From positions 124,001-188,000 of the forward strand of contig CAWBOK010000001.1 of the NCBI GenBank assembly GCA_963790415.1: a stretch of DNA of 64,000 nt. Reading direction: 5' to 3'. The stretch comes from JAJZQZ01 sp963790415 (lineage in GTDB: Bacteria; Actinomycetota; Thermoleophilia; RBG-16-64-13). The notes under the pieces are model-generated. The model ran no database searches and was not told where the DNA came from. It was given only the letters and a program-made list of their open reading frames with translations. Both the position numbers and the translations under genes were made by a program. Positions 8,314-16,348 of the stretch are shown one piece after another; position 1 is the first letter of the stretch; each line of letters opens with the position of its first letter.

Positions 8314-8400
8314 TCACCTTCGCACCGGCCCTCTGCCCGTGCGACTCGGCTCCGTATCCTCGACCATCACTTCAGCTTCGCCATCGCTACCGTACACCAT
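8314..8400 (-). CDS. Candidate 28-residue leader peptide upstream of ftsZ
   Basis: A short ORF (MVYGSDGEAEVMVEDTEP at its N-terminus, acidic, then a basic Arg-rich end) fills the middle of the ftsQ-ftsZ gap and ends 16 bases before the ftsZ ATG. No Shine-Dalgarno precedes it. A TACTAT hexamer sits exactly 6 bases before its ATG, the spacing expected for leaderless transcription. Expression is not shown by the sequence; the ORF could be chance in GC-rich DNA. Confidence 0.3.
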   Translation of the reverse strand: MVYGSDGEAEVMVEDTEPSRTGRGPVRR

Positions 8401-8406
8401 AGCTTG

Positions 8407-8412
8407 ATAGTA
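8407..8412 (-). promoter_or_regulatory. Possible -10 element upstream of ftsZ
   Basis: Hexamer TACTAT (minus strand) 110 bases upstream of ftsZ and 6 bases before a small ORF. There is no convincing -35 at 16-18 bases; the AT-rich patch around it (8400-8430) stands out from the GC-rich surroundings. Candidate internal promoter for ftsZ and the genes downstream. Confidence 0.3.
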
Positions 8413-8508
8413 CATGCTATCGGACTCTATCGCCCCGTCGCCGGAGCCGCATACGCCCTACACACTTGTACGATGCGAAACCCGGTTCTCCTGCAATAGA
8501 CCACGATA

Positions 8509-9324
8509 TCACGGTTCAGTAGGCTTCGCCACAGCCCAACTCGGATCGCGGACGTCGACATAGTCGATCCGGCGACCTTCTCTCAACTTCCGGTCGATGA
8601 TGCCCGCTGCTACCATCAACTTCTGCTCCAGGCGGGTGGGTTCGCCGATCCGCACTTCCGCGCCGCTCCCGAGTATGAGAACGACCTCCCCGAAGTCGTC
8701 CACGGCGAGGCGCTTGACCGGATGCGACGCGGGCCACACCCGGGGATCGCGCACGAGAGCGGCGAGAGGCAGCGCCGCCACGACCCGCGGAGCCACCACT
8801 CCACCCGCCCGAGGCCAGGTCTCCCCGCTCGGCACGATGAGCGCCAACTTTCCCGCGCTCGTGCCCCGTGCCGTCTCGAGCACCCGCCCGCCTTTCGCAA
8901 CCAACCAGCGCCGGCCATCGCCGGCCTGCACGACGGCGGCCGGCTCATACTCTTCGAATTGGACTTCGAGCGCATCCGGGAAACGACGGTACACACGGGC
9001 GGACTGCACGTAGGGGATGGCCGCCACCTTCAGCGTGAGAGCGTCGAGATCGACCCGCAATAGGTTGGCGCCGATCGCGGCCCCGGCGGCTGTGCGCAGC
9101 TGAGCCTCCGTCACATGACGACCCGGCGAGAGGACGAGGGACTTGACCTGGAACGCGTCGGACGACCGCACCCACACCACCGCCCCCGCCCCGGCGGCCA
9201 GCACCAGCACGAGGGCCAGGAAGACGAGTCGCCTGCGTCCCCTCCCGACAGAGACCCCTTCCCTTCGCTCCTGCATGCGCGCGTGCTCCCCGGAGCGGGG
9301 GCTGCTATCAGCGGCGTAGCCCAA
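8509..9324 (-). CDS. ftsQ: Cell division protein FtsQ/DivIB
   Basis: Bitopic divisome protein linking FtsL/FtsB to FtsW-FtsI. A basic cytoplasmic N-terminus with GRGRRR is followed by one transmembrane helix (about residues 33-51), a POTRA domain (VKSLVLSPGRHVTEAQLR...), and the beta domain (RRFPDALEVQFEEYEPAAVV, then a C-terminal YVDVRDPSWAV). The TTG at 9324 has a good GGGAGGT eight bases upstream and overlaps the murB end by 17 bases. An ATG at 9276 with GGGGAG is the alternative start; both keep the transmembrane helix. Confidence 0.9.
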   Translation of the reverse strand: MGYAADSSPRSGEHARMQERREGVSVGRGRRRLVFLALVLVLAAGAGAVVWVRSSDAFQVKSLVLSPGRHVTEAQLRTAAGAAIGANLLRVDLDALTLKVAAIPYVQSARVYRRFPDALEVQFEEYEPAAVVQAGDGRRWLVAKGGRVLETARGTSAGKLALIVPSGETWPRAGGVVAPRVVAALPLAALVRDPRVWPASHPVKRLAVDDFGEVVLILGSGAEVRIGEPTRLEQKLMVAAGIIDRKLREGRRIDYVDVRDPSWAVAKPTEP

Positions 9325-10243
9325 GTACCCGCACCTCCCGTTCCAAGCGGATGCCGCTGCGACTCAACACGGAGTCCTCCATCATGCCCATCAAGGCCAG
9401 GACGTCGGCGGCGGTGGCATCGCCAAGGTTCGTCACGAAGTTCGCGTGCACGGGCGAGACCTGGGCCCCCCCACGCCGCACCCCCTTCAGACCGGCCGCG
9501 TCGAGTAGGCGGCCGGCCGAATCCCCCGGCGGATTCTTGAACGTGCTTCCGAAAGAGCGCATGCCCCGAGGCTGCGTGCGGCGGCGCGCCTGTAGGAGCA
9601 CGCGATGCGCGGCGAGGATCTCCCGTCGGTCGGAGGGAACCAGGAGGAAACTCGCTGCCGTGACCACCGCGTCGTCGGGGATCCGGCACTCGCGGTAGGT
9701 CCAACACAGGTCTTCGGCCGGGACCCAGGCGGAGCCTCGGGGCCCAGCAAGCTGGACGAAATCCACCACGTCGGCCATGCACGATCCGTGAGCGCCCGCG
9801 TTCATCACCACGCTTCCTCCGACCGAGCCCGGGATCGCGCAGGCGAACTCGAGTCCACTCAGACCCGCCTCCGCCACGTGTGAGGCCAACCGCGCGGCCG
9901 GAAGGCCGGCGCCGGCGACCACCCGGATCCGACGCGCGCCCGGCACGGGGCGTGCACTCTCGACGAAGTGGAAGCCCTCGTCCAACATGAGCAGCGCGCC
10001 CGGGAACCCCGAGTCGGCCACGAGGAGGTTGGAACCGCCTCCAAGCAGTGACCACGGCACTCCCTCGTCGGAGAGCAGCGCGGTCGCAGACACCACAGCG
10101 TCGGTGGTCGAGGCCGAGAGCAGCATGCCCGCTCGGCCCCCGACCCCGATGGTGGTGAACGGGGCGATGGGAGCGTTGCGCCAGACGCGGAGTCCCGGTA
10201 CCGCCTTGCACGACCCGACCAGAGAATCGGTGGCCGCGGTCAT
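9308..10243 (-). CDS. murB: UDP-N-acetylenolpyruvoylglucosamine reductase
   Basis: FAD enzyme that reduces enolpyruvyl-UDP-GlcNAc to UDP-MurNAc with NADPH. FAD-binding motifs are visible: TTIGVGGRAG near residue 30, GGGSNLLV, and CAIPGSVGGSVVMNAGAHG. The catalytic-serine region is in GSTFKNP...AGRLLDAAGLKG and the C-terminal Glu in LEREVRVLG. ATG 10243 overlaps the murC stop (ATGA), giving 311 residues. Confidence 0.96.
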   Translation of the reverse strand: MTAATDSLVGSCKAVPGLRVWRNAPIAPFTTIGVGGRAGMLLSASTTDAVVSATALLSDEGVPWSLLGGGSNLLVADSGFPGALLMLDEGFHFVESARPVPGARRIRVVAGAGLPAARLASHVAEAGLSGLEFACAIPGSVGGSVVMNAGAHGSCMADVVDFVQLAGPRGSAWVPAEDLCWTYRECRIPDDAVVTAASFLLVPSDRREILAAHRVLLQARRRTQPRGMRSFGSTFKNPPGDSAGRLLDAAGLKGVRRGGAQVSPVHANFVTNLGDATAADVLALMGMMEDSVLSRSGIRLEREVRVLGLRR

Positions 10244-11643
10244 CGGCCGTCCTCCAGAAATCCTTCTCCGACGCGGTGCACGTCTCCCGCGCCCATGGTG
10301 AGCACCAGATCGCCCTCCACCGCCACCTCGCGCAGGTAATCGACCACCCCCGCGAGACGGGGAAGGTACACGACGGGGAACCTCGGCCGTAGACGCAGGA
10401 TACTGTCGACTATCAGCTTGCCGCTGACGCCGGGTTCGGGCTCTTCTCGAGCCCCGTAGACATCGGTGACCACGGCGATGTCGGCTTCGAGCAGCGCCCG
10501 GGCGAAATCGTCGTGAAGGAACCGGGTGCGTGAGTACAGGTGCGGCTGAAAGACGGCTATCACTCTCTGCCACTCCCCGGTCCGGGCCGCCCGCAGGGTG
10601 GCTTTCAACTCGGTAGGGTGGTGGGCGTAGTCGTCGACGACGCTCACACCGTCACGCTCGCCCTTCCATTGGAAGCGACGCACCGCGCCACTGAAACTGC
10701 GCAGAGAGGCCGCGATCCGCGACGGCGACACGCCGAGGTCGCTCAGTGCGGCGAAGCAGCCCAGTGCGTTCAGAATGTTGTGTTGTCCCGGCACCGCAAG
10801 CTCGGCCACCGCCATGCGGTGACCACTGCGCCAGACCTCGAAGCGGCTGCCACGGTGATGGAACATGACTTCCCGAGCCTGATAGTCGCTGCCGGGACTC
10901 AGGCCGTACGAGACGGAGCGACACGGCGCATCGACGGCCAGGGCGCCCAGGCGCGGATCGTCGGCCCAGTAGACGAAGCGGCCATGGGGCGGCAGAGAAG
11001 CCACGAGCGTTCGGAACACGTCGGCGACGTCCTCCACATGCAGGTAGTGACTATGGTGGTCGAGCTCGAGATTCGTCACCAAGGCGACCTCGGGTCGCAG
11101 GAAGAGCAACGACCCGTCGGATTCATCCGCTTCGCACACCAAGTAGGGACCCTCACCGTGACGGGCGTTCGATCCCAAGTCGTTGAGTTCTCCTCCCACG
11201 AGGAACGACGGATCGAGGCCCGCGTCTATCAGGGCGCGGCTGATCATGGACGTCGTGGTGGTCTTGCCGTGGGTGCCGCACACCGCGATGCCGCGCCTAC
11301 CCTCCATGAGCCAGGCCAAGGCCTGAGCCCGTTTCACCACCGGCAGTGCCCTCCGGTGGGCTTCGGCGAGCTCCGGGTTGTGGTGCGGGATGGCCGACGA
11401 TATAACCACCACGTCGGGCAGTTCGACGTTGGCCGCGTCGTGGCCGACGCTGACCGGTATCCCTTCACGCTCAAGCAGGGTGACGTAGCGCGACGGCTTG
11501 AGGTCGGAGCCTGTGACCTCGTAGCCGCGCCTATGGAGCACCATGGCGATGCCGCTCATGCCCGCCCCGCCGATCCCGACGAAATGGAAGCTCTTCAGGG
11601 ACGAGAAGACGGGTGGTTCGAGGGCGGTGACCGACGGCGTCAT
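10240..11643 (-). CDS. murC: UDP-N-acetylmuramate--L-alanine ligase
   Basis: Adds L-Ala to UDP-MurNAc, the first amino-acid ligase step. The N-terminal Rossmann motif FVGIGGAGMSGIA is followed by the ATP-binding GTHGKTTTTSM, EADESDGS, NLELDHHSHY and the C-terminal DDYAHHPTE and FQPHLYSRT motifs, all diagnostic of MurC. ATG 11643 overlaps the murG stop (ATGA), giving 467 residues; the frame stays open upstream through murG but codes nothing MurC-like there. The order murG-murC-murB-ftsQ is the standard Gram-positive dcw order; there is no ddl gene between them. Confidence 0.97.
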   Translation of the reverse strand: MTPSVTALEPPVFSSLKSFHFVGIGGAGMSGIAMVLHRRGYEVTGSDLKPSRYVTLLEREGIPVSVGHDAANVELPDVVVISSAIPHHNPELAEAHRRALPVVKRAQALAWLMEGRRGIAVCGTHGKTTTTSMISRALIDAGLDPSFLVGGELNDLGSNARHGEGPYLVCEADESDGSLLFLRPEVALVTNLELDHHSHYLHVEDVADVFRTLVASLPPHGRFVYWADDPRLGALAVDAPCRSVSYGLSPGSDYQAREVMFHHRGSRFEVWRSGHRMAVAELAVPGQHNILNALGCFAALSDLGVSPSRIAASLRSFSGAVRRFQWKGERDGVSVVDDYAHHPTELKATLRAARTGEWQRVIAVFQPHLYSRTRFLHDDFARALLEADIAVVTDVYGAREEPEPGVSGKLIVDSILRLRPRFPVVYLPRLAGVVDYLREVAVEGDLVLTMGAGDVHRVGEGFLEDGR

Positions 11644-12731
11644 GAAGATGCGCTCCGCGGCGGACCGGCCAGTTCTGCTATCTGGTCGGCGATGAGAGCC
11701 GCAGCTTCCGGCTTCGCCAGGCGCAGCGCCGCCGCGCCCATGGCCGCCATGGTAGCCGAGTCGAGCAGGTGGTCGACCTCGAGGGCGAGGCGCGCGTGCG
11801 TCAACTCCGATTCGGGCACGACAGTCGCGGCGCCCGCAGCCGCGACGGCCTGGGCATTCTTCATCTGATGGTCCCCGGTCGCGTGAGGATAGGGCACGAG
11901 GATGGAGGGCACACCGCGGGCGAGCATCTCCGCGATCGAACCGCCCGCCCGCGAGACGGCCACATCGGCCGCTGCCAGGGCGAGGGGGAAGTCGTCGAGA
12001 TAGCCGAACACGTGGTAACGCCCATTGGGGCCCGCCTCGACAACGCCGCGAACCCGAGCTTCGTCCTGCTTCCCCGCCACGTGCAGCACGGAGAACGGCG
12101 TCTCGCGAACGGCGAACGCCTCGAGCGCCGCCGTGTTGAGGCTCCGCGCCCCAAGACTCCCGCCGAAGATCACCACCACCGGTCTGGACGGATCCAGATC
12201 GAATCGCAGGAGACCCTCGGCCCGAGTCGCCGCCAACAGTCCCGGCCGCACCGGCCGCCCGGTGTACCGGTACTTGCCCCCTTCTCGATCGGGCATGGGG
12301 AACGACAGACACACTCGGTCGACCAGATGACTCAAGATGGTGTTGGTCCATCCGATATGGGAATCCATCTCCACGGCCACGGCAGGCACGCCTCGCACAG
12401 CCGCTTCGGCCACCACGGGACCCGATGCGTATGCGCCCACGCCCACCACACAGGCCGGCTTGAGACGCCGGAGCAGGGCCCACGCGTCTACCGCCGCCAC
12501 CGGGAGCGAGGCCAGCGTGCGGATGGTGCTCATGCCCACGCGCCGCGAGAACCCACGGATGCGCACGATAGAGAACGGATAGCCCGCGGCGGGTACCAAC
12601 GTACCTTCCATGCCGCGCGGACCGCCACAGAAGTGCACCTCATATCCGCGTTCGCTGAGGACGTCAGCGACGGCCAGCGCGGGCACTACGTGCCCCGCTG
12701 TCCCCCCGCCCGCTATCAAGATACGTGACAT
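11640..12731 (-). CDS. murG: UDP-GlcNAc:lipid I N-acetylglucosaminyltransferase MurG
   Basis: Makes lipid II from lipid I at the inner face of the membrane. Family motifs are present: GGGTAGHVVPALA at residues 8-20, FGGSLGARSLN and SRAGGSIAEMLARGVPSILVPYPHA. The usual acceptor-site HEQN-type motif is replaced by VEMDSHIGWTN (around residue 121), a D-S-H-x-G-x-x-N loop I recall from some actinobacterial lineages. The ATG at 12731 is preceded by GGAG and lies within the 3' end of ftsW, overlapping it by 68 bases. Confidence 0.94.
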   Translation of the reverse strand: MSRILIAGGGTAGHVVPALAVADVLSERGYEVHFCGGPRGMEGTLVPAAGYPFSIVRIRGFSRRVGMSTIRTLASLPVAAVDAWALLRRLKPACVVGVGAYASGPVVAEAAVRGVPAVAVEMDSHIGWTNTILSHLVDRVCLSFPMPDREGGKYRYTGRPVRPGLLAATRAEGLLRFDLDPSRPVVVIFGGSLGARSLNTAALEAFAVRETPFSVLHVAGKQDEARVRGVVEAGPNGRYHVFGYLDDFPLALAAADVAVSRAGGSIAEMLARGVPSILVPYPHATGDHQMKNAQAVAAAGAATVVPESELTHARLALEVDHLLDSATMAAMGAAALRLAKPEAAALIADQIAELAGPPRSASS

Positions 12732-13896
12732 TCATCGACTCCAAAGAGGTATTCGAACCCGAGAGGACGCCGGCGGATGGTTCAGCCACCGGGCCCCAGC
12801 GAGCAACCGACATGATGACGCCTACCGCCATCATCATCACCAACAGGTTGTTGCGCCCATAGCTGATGAAAGGTAAGGGTACCCCGGTAAGGGGTAGCGC
12901 TGCCATAACGCCGCCCATGTTGATGAGCGCTTGACTGTAGATGAGGATCGCGCACCCGGCCACCAGGTAGCGGCCGAACGGATCGCTGCAGCGTCGGGCG
13001 AGCTGGAATGCGGCCACGGCGAGCAGCGTGAAGAGGCCGACCACGACGCCCACCCCGATGAGCCCGAACTCCTCACCCAGGACCGCGAAGATCATGTCGG
13101 TATGGGCTTCGGGCAGGTAGCTGAATTTCTGCACGCTGTTGCCCGCCCCCACGCCGAACAGACCGCCTCTTCCCAGCGCGAGGAGCCCCTGCCGGACCTG
13201 ATACCCGGAGTCGAGCAGGTCGGCGGAGGGGTTGAGGAACGCCATCAAGCGCTCCATCCGAAACGGCTCCGCCACGATCGCCGCGGCGACGGCCGCCGCC
13301 CCGGTACCGGCCAAGAGCGTCAAGTACCGAACCCGGACCCCCGCGACCCACAGTATGCCCATCGTCGTCGCCGCCACGACCGCCGCCGTGCCCAGGTCCT
13401 TCTGGTGCAGGATCATGGCGCACGAGACCCCGGCGACCAGACCCAACAGCCAGAGGTCACCGCGCCCCGTCCGACTCGCGGCACGCGCCAGAAGATGTGC
13501 GGCGCAGAGCACCAAGGCGAGCTTCACCAGTTCGGACGGCTGGACGTTCACCGGCCCGACGACGATGGACCTGGTCGCCCCCTTCACGGTGTGGCCCAGT
13601 CCGGGTACGTAGACCGCGGCCAAAAGAACGAGCGAGGCCAACATAGCAAGAGGGACCAGACGTCGCCACGCGCGGTAGTCGATCAAGAACGCGAGCGCGG
13701 CAAGCGCAAGGCCGGCGACGGCGACCCCCCCCTGTTCGCGCAGGTACCGCAACGGATCGGCGTGTTCTTGGGCGAACGCAAGAGCGGCGGAGACACTGTA
13801 GACCTGCACCAGCCCGATCACCAGCAGGGCCAGCGCCGAACCCCACACCAAGTGGAAGGCGCTGGGGTAATGCCCGGTTCTTTCCACTCCCTTCAT
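12664..13896 (-). CDS. ftsW: SEDS-family peptidoglycan glycosyltransferase FtsW
   Basis: Septal lipid II polymerase partnered with FtsI. About ten transmembrane helices are visible between residues 13 and 380, with SEDS signatures QPSELVKLALVL, QKDLGTA (the catalytic-site Asp loop), EAHTDMIFAVLGEEFGLIG and GVPLPFISYGRNN. ATG 13896 overlaps the murD stop (ATGA), giving 410 residues. The C-terminus overlaps murG by 68 bases, unusually long for this operon. One extra base near the end would instead stop the frame at a TGA immediately before the murG ATG. Confidence 0.95.
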   Translation of the reverse strand: MKGVERTGHYPSAFHLVWGSALALLVIGLVQVYSVSAALAFAQEHADPLRYLREQGGVAVAGLALAALAFLIDYRAWRRLVPLAMLASLVLLAAVYVPGLGHTVKGATRSIVVGPVNVQPSELVKLALVLCAAHLLARAASRTGRGDLWLLGLVAGVSCAMILHQKDLGTAAVVAATTMGILWVAGVRVRYLTLLAGTGAAAVAAAIVAEPFRMERLMAFLNPSADLLDSGYQVRQGLLALGRGGLFGVGAGNSVQKFSYLPEAHTDMIFAVLGEEFGLIGVGVVVGLFTLLAVAAFQLARRCSDPFGRYLVAGCAILIYSQALINMGGVMAALPLTGVPLPFISYGRNNLLVMMMAVGVIMSVARWGPVAEPSAGVLSGSNTSLESMNVTYLDSGRGDSGARSARAGRR

Positions 13897-15374
13897 GGGG
13901 AGACCCGGCGCATGCTCTCGACGATGGCCATGAAGTGATCGCCCCGCTCTTCGAAGTCTCGGTACTGGTCGAAGCTGGCACAGGCCGGAGCGAGAAGCAC
14001 GGTATCCCCCGGGCGCGCCGCCCGGGCGGCCGCCGTCATAGCCGTCTCCAAGTCGCTGCATTCTCGCGGCGTGGGCACTCCGGAGAGCCCCTCTTCGCGG
14101 CCCACCCGGGTGAACGCATCGGCGATCAGCGACGTGGCTTCCCCGATCAGGTAGACGCCACGACACGTGCCGACACATGCACGGACCACCGGACGGTAGT
14201 CCGACGCCTTGTCCCTACCACCAAGGATCAAGTGGGTACCCGTGGGATACGCGCCGAGCGCCTTCACGGCCGCCTCCACGTTGGTCGCCTTGCTGTCGTT
14301 CACATACGCCACCCCGCCGATGACTCCTGCCTGCTGCAGGCGGTGCGGCACTCCGGGGAACGTGCGCAACCCTTCCAGAACCGCTTCCCATGGGAGTCCG
14401 CGAACAAGACCCGCTCCCGCGGCCGCCAGACAGTTCTCCATGTTGTGCGTGCCACGCAACGACACCTCATCGATCGAAAGCGCCCGTCGCCCCTGCAGAT
14501 AGAGGTGCCCGGCTTCGAGCCACGAGGCGGCCGCGTCCGACCCACGGAGCCAAGCCACAGCGGAGGCCTCGGTGGAGAACCATGCCAACCGCGGGCCGTC
14601 CTCTCGTGCCAGAATCTCCCGGCCCACGCCCACCACAGCTGGATCACCGGCATTGACCACCGCCCAATCCTCCCGCCCTTGCTGCGCAAAGAGGGATGCC
14701 TTGCAGGCTGAATACCGTTCCATGGTGCCGTGTCGATCGAGGTGGTCGGGCGTGAGATTGAGGAGGATGCCCGCCGCAGGACGGAAGTCGTGCACATCTT
14801 CGAGCTGGAAACTCGACACCTCCACCACCAGTTCTTCGTCATCTCGAAGCGTGCCCACCACCGAACTCACCGCCGTGCCGATGTTGCCCAGCACCCGAGC
14901 AGGCCGGCCCGCCGTGGCGAACATATGCCCCACCAACGCGGTGGTGGTGGTCTTGCCGTTTGTACCCGTGACCGCCGTGAAGGGATTGGGCAACAGAGCG
15001 TAGGCAAGCTCGACCTCGCTCCACACGGGCACACCGTGCGCGCGCGCAGCAGCCACCAAAGGAGTCTCACCGGGCACGCCGGGGCTCTTGATGACCAAGT
15101 CCACGCCTGCCAGTTGCGCGACGTCGTGCGGCCCGAAGAGCAGCTGGGCCCCGCGCGCCTGGACTTCGTCCACGCCCGGTAGTTCGTCCGGTGACTTCCG
15201 ATCGGACAGTACGACGTCGCGTCCCGCGTCGAGCAGCGCGCGCGCCGCTGCCAGACCCGAGCGGCCGGCGCCGAGGACCAAGACGCGACGAACCGTGTCC
15301 GCGAGCCCCGCGCCGCCCGCGCGCTTGCCCACCCGGTCGCGGTCCATGCCCACTTCGTTGCCGTCCGACGTCAC
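13893..15374 (-). CDS. murD: UDP-N-acetylmuramoylalanine--D-glutamate ligase
   Basis: Adds D-Glu to UDP-MurNAc-L-Ala. Motifs: the N-terminal VLVLGAGRSGLAAARAL, the ATP loop TGTNGKTTTTALVG, EVSSFQLED, NLTPDHLDRHGT, NDSKATNVEAA and LLAPACASFDQY near the C-terminus. The GTG at 15374 is preceded by an AAGGAG that overlaps the mraY stop codon and gives 493 residues with about 25 extra residues before the Rossmann motif. The frame remains open further upstream into mraY, but that part is not MurD-like. Confidence 0.96.
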   Translation of the reverse strand: MTSDGNEVGMDRDRVGKRAGGAGLADTVRRVLVLGAGRSGLAAARALLDAGRDVVLSDRKSPDELPGVDEVQARGAQLLFGPHDVAQLAGVDLVIKSPGVPGETPLVAAARAHGVPVWSEVELAYALLPNPFTAVTGTNGKTTTTALVGHMFATAGRPARVLGNIGTAVSSVVGTLRDDEELVVEVSSFQLEDVHDFRPAAGILLNLTPDHLDRHGTMERYSACKASLFAQQGREDWAVVNAGDPAVVGVGREILAREDGPRLAWFSTEASAVAWLRGSDAAASWLEAGHLYLQGRRALSIDEVSLRGTHNMENCLAAAGAGLVRGLPWEAVLEGLRTFPGVPHRLQQAGVIGGVAYVNDSKATNVEAAVKALGAYPTGTHLILGGRDKASDYRPVVRACVGTCRGVYLIGEATSLIADAFTRVGREEGLSGVPTPRECSDLETAMTAAARAARPGDTVLLAPACASFDQYRDFEERGDHFMAIVESMRRVSP

Positions 15375-15382
15375 GCCGCTCC

Positions 15383-16348
15383 TTAGCCGATGTCCGCGAA
15401 GAACAGGGTGAAACCCGCGGAGGCGAAGATCACAGCGACGATCCAGAATCGCACGATGATCTTGGTCTCCGACCAGTTCTTGAGTTCGAAATGGTGATGG
15501 ATGGGAGCCATGAGAAACACACGGCGGTGAAACATCCTGAAACTCACGACTTGGATGATGACGCTCAAGGCCTCGCCCACGAATATGGCGCCGATGAGCA
15601 AGAGGAGTATCTCCGTGCCCGTCACCAGAGCGAGGCCGGCCAGAGCGGCGCCCAGGGCCAGCGAGCCGGTGTCCCCCATGAATATCTCGGCCGGAAAGGA
15701 GTTGAACCACAGAAAGCCGATGCAGGCTCCCATGATGCAGGCCGAGAGCAGAGACAGGTCGCGTTCCCCCGACAAGAACGTGATGCCTGTGTACGCCAAC
15801 AGAGAGATCGCCACCGTGCCGGCAGCCAGGCCGTCCAGCCCGTCGGTGAGGTTCACGGCATTGGCGAAGCCGGAGACAAGCAGGAAGGCCACGATGAAGT
15901 AGAACGAGCCCAAGTGGATCTCCCACTCCACCAGGGGCACGTAGACGTCGGTGTCCACGCCCGCGTAGAAGATCGCCAGCCACCCGACCACCGCCACCAA
16001 GAGTACTTGGAGGCCCATCTTGGCCCTGCCGCTCAGTCCGAGGGAGCGTTTGCGGCGCACCTTGGCCAGATCGTCAAAGAGCCCGATGGCGCCCGACCCG
16101 AAGGTGAGGAAGAACACCACCAGGGCGGGGACGGTCATGCGCCCGAAGATCACATAGGGGATGGCGGCGGCGGCGAGGATCAGCAACCCACCCATCGTAG
16201 GCGTGCCCTGCTTCTCGTTGTGTCGTTCGGGACTCAACTCGCGGATCTGCTGGCCTATGCCGCGGGTCCGGATCCAGCCGATGAAGCGCGGGCCGGCTAG
16301 AACAGCCAGGACCATCGCGAGCAGGCCGGCGGCGAGGACCCGGGTCAT
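15383..16348 (-). CDS. mraY: Phospho-N-acetylmuramoyl-pentapeptide transferase
   Basis: Integral membrane enzyme that transfers phospho-MurNAc-pentapeptide to undecaprenyl phosphate to make lipid I. It has about ten hydrophobic segments and the family motifs KQGTPTMGGL, GLFDDLAK (metal-binding Asp pair), NAVNLTDGLDGLAAG, FMGDTGSLALG and the MAPIHHHFEL loop. ATG 16348 overlaps the murF stop (ATGA) and gives 321 residues, the family norm. Confidence 0.97.
   Translation of the reverse strand: MTRVLAAGLLAMVLAVLAGPRFIGWIRTRGIGQQIRELSPERHNEKQGTPTMGGLLILAAAAIPYVIFGRMTVPALVVFFLTFGSGAIGLFDDLAKVRRKRSLGLSGRAKMGLQVLLVAVVGWLAIFYAGVDTDVYVPLVEWEIHLGSFYFIVAFLLVSGFANAVNLTDGLDGLAAGTVAISLLAYTGITFLSGERDLSLLSACIMGACIGFLWFNSFPAEIFMGDTGSLALGAALAGLALVTGTEILLLLIGAIFVGEALSVIIQVVSFRMFHRRVFLMAPIHHHFELKNWSETKIIVRFWIVAVIFASAGFTLFFADIG

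Noticed and set aside
10540..11868. A 442-residue plus-strand protein opposite murC/murG
   Set aside because: His/Arg-rich shadow composition with no family motifs; the minus strand has the conserved genes.
13893..15983. A 696-residue MurD with a long N-terminal extension
   Set aside because: The extra part lies over mraY in another frame and is not MurD-like; a GTG with AAGGAG at 15374 is the start.
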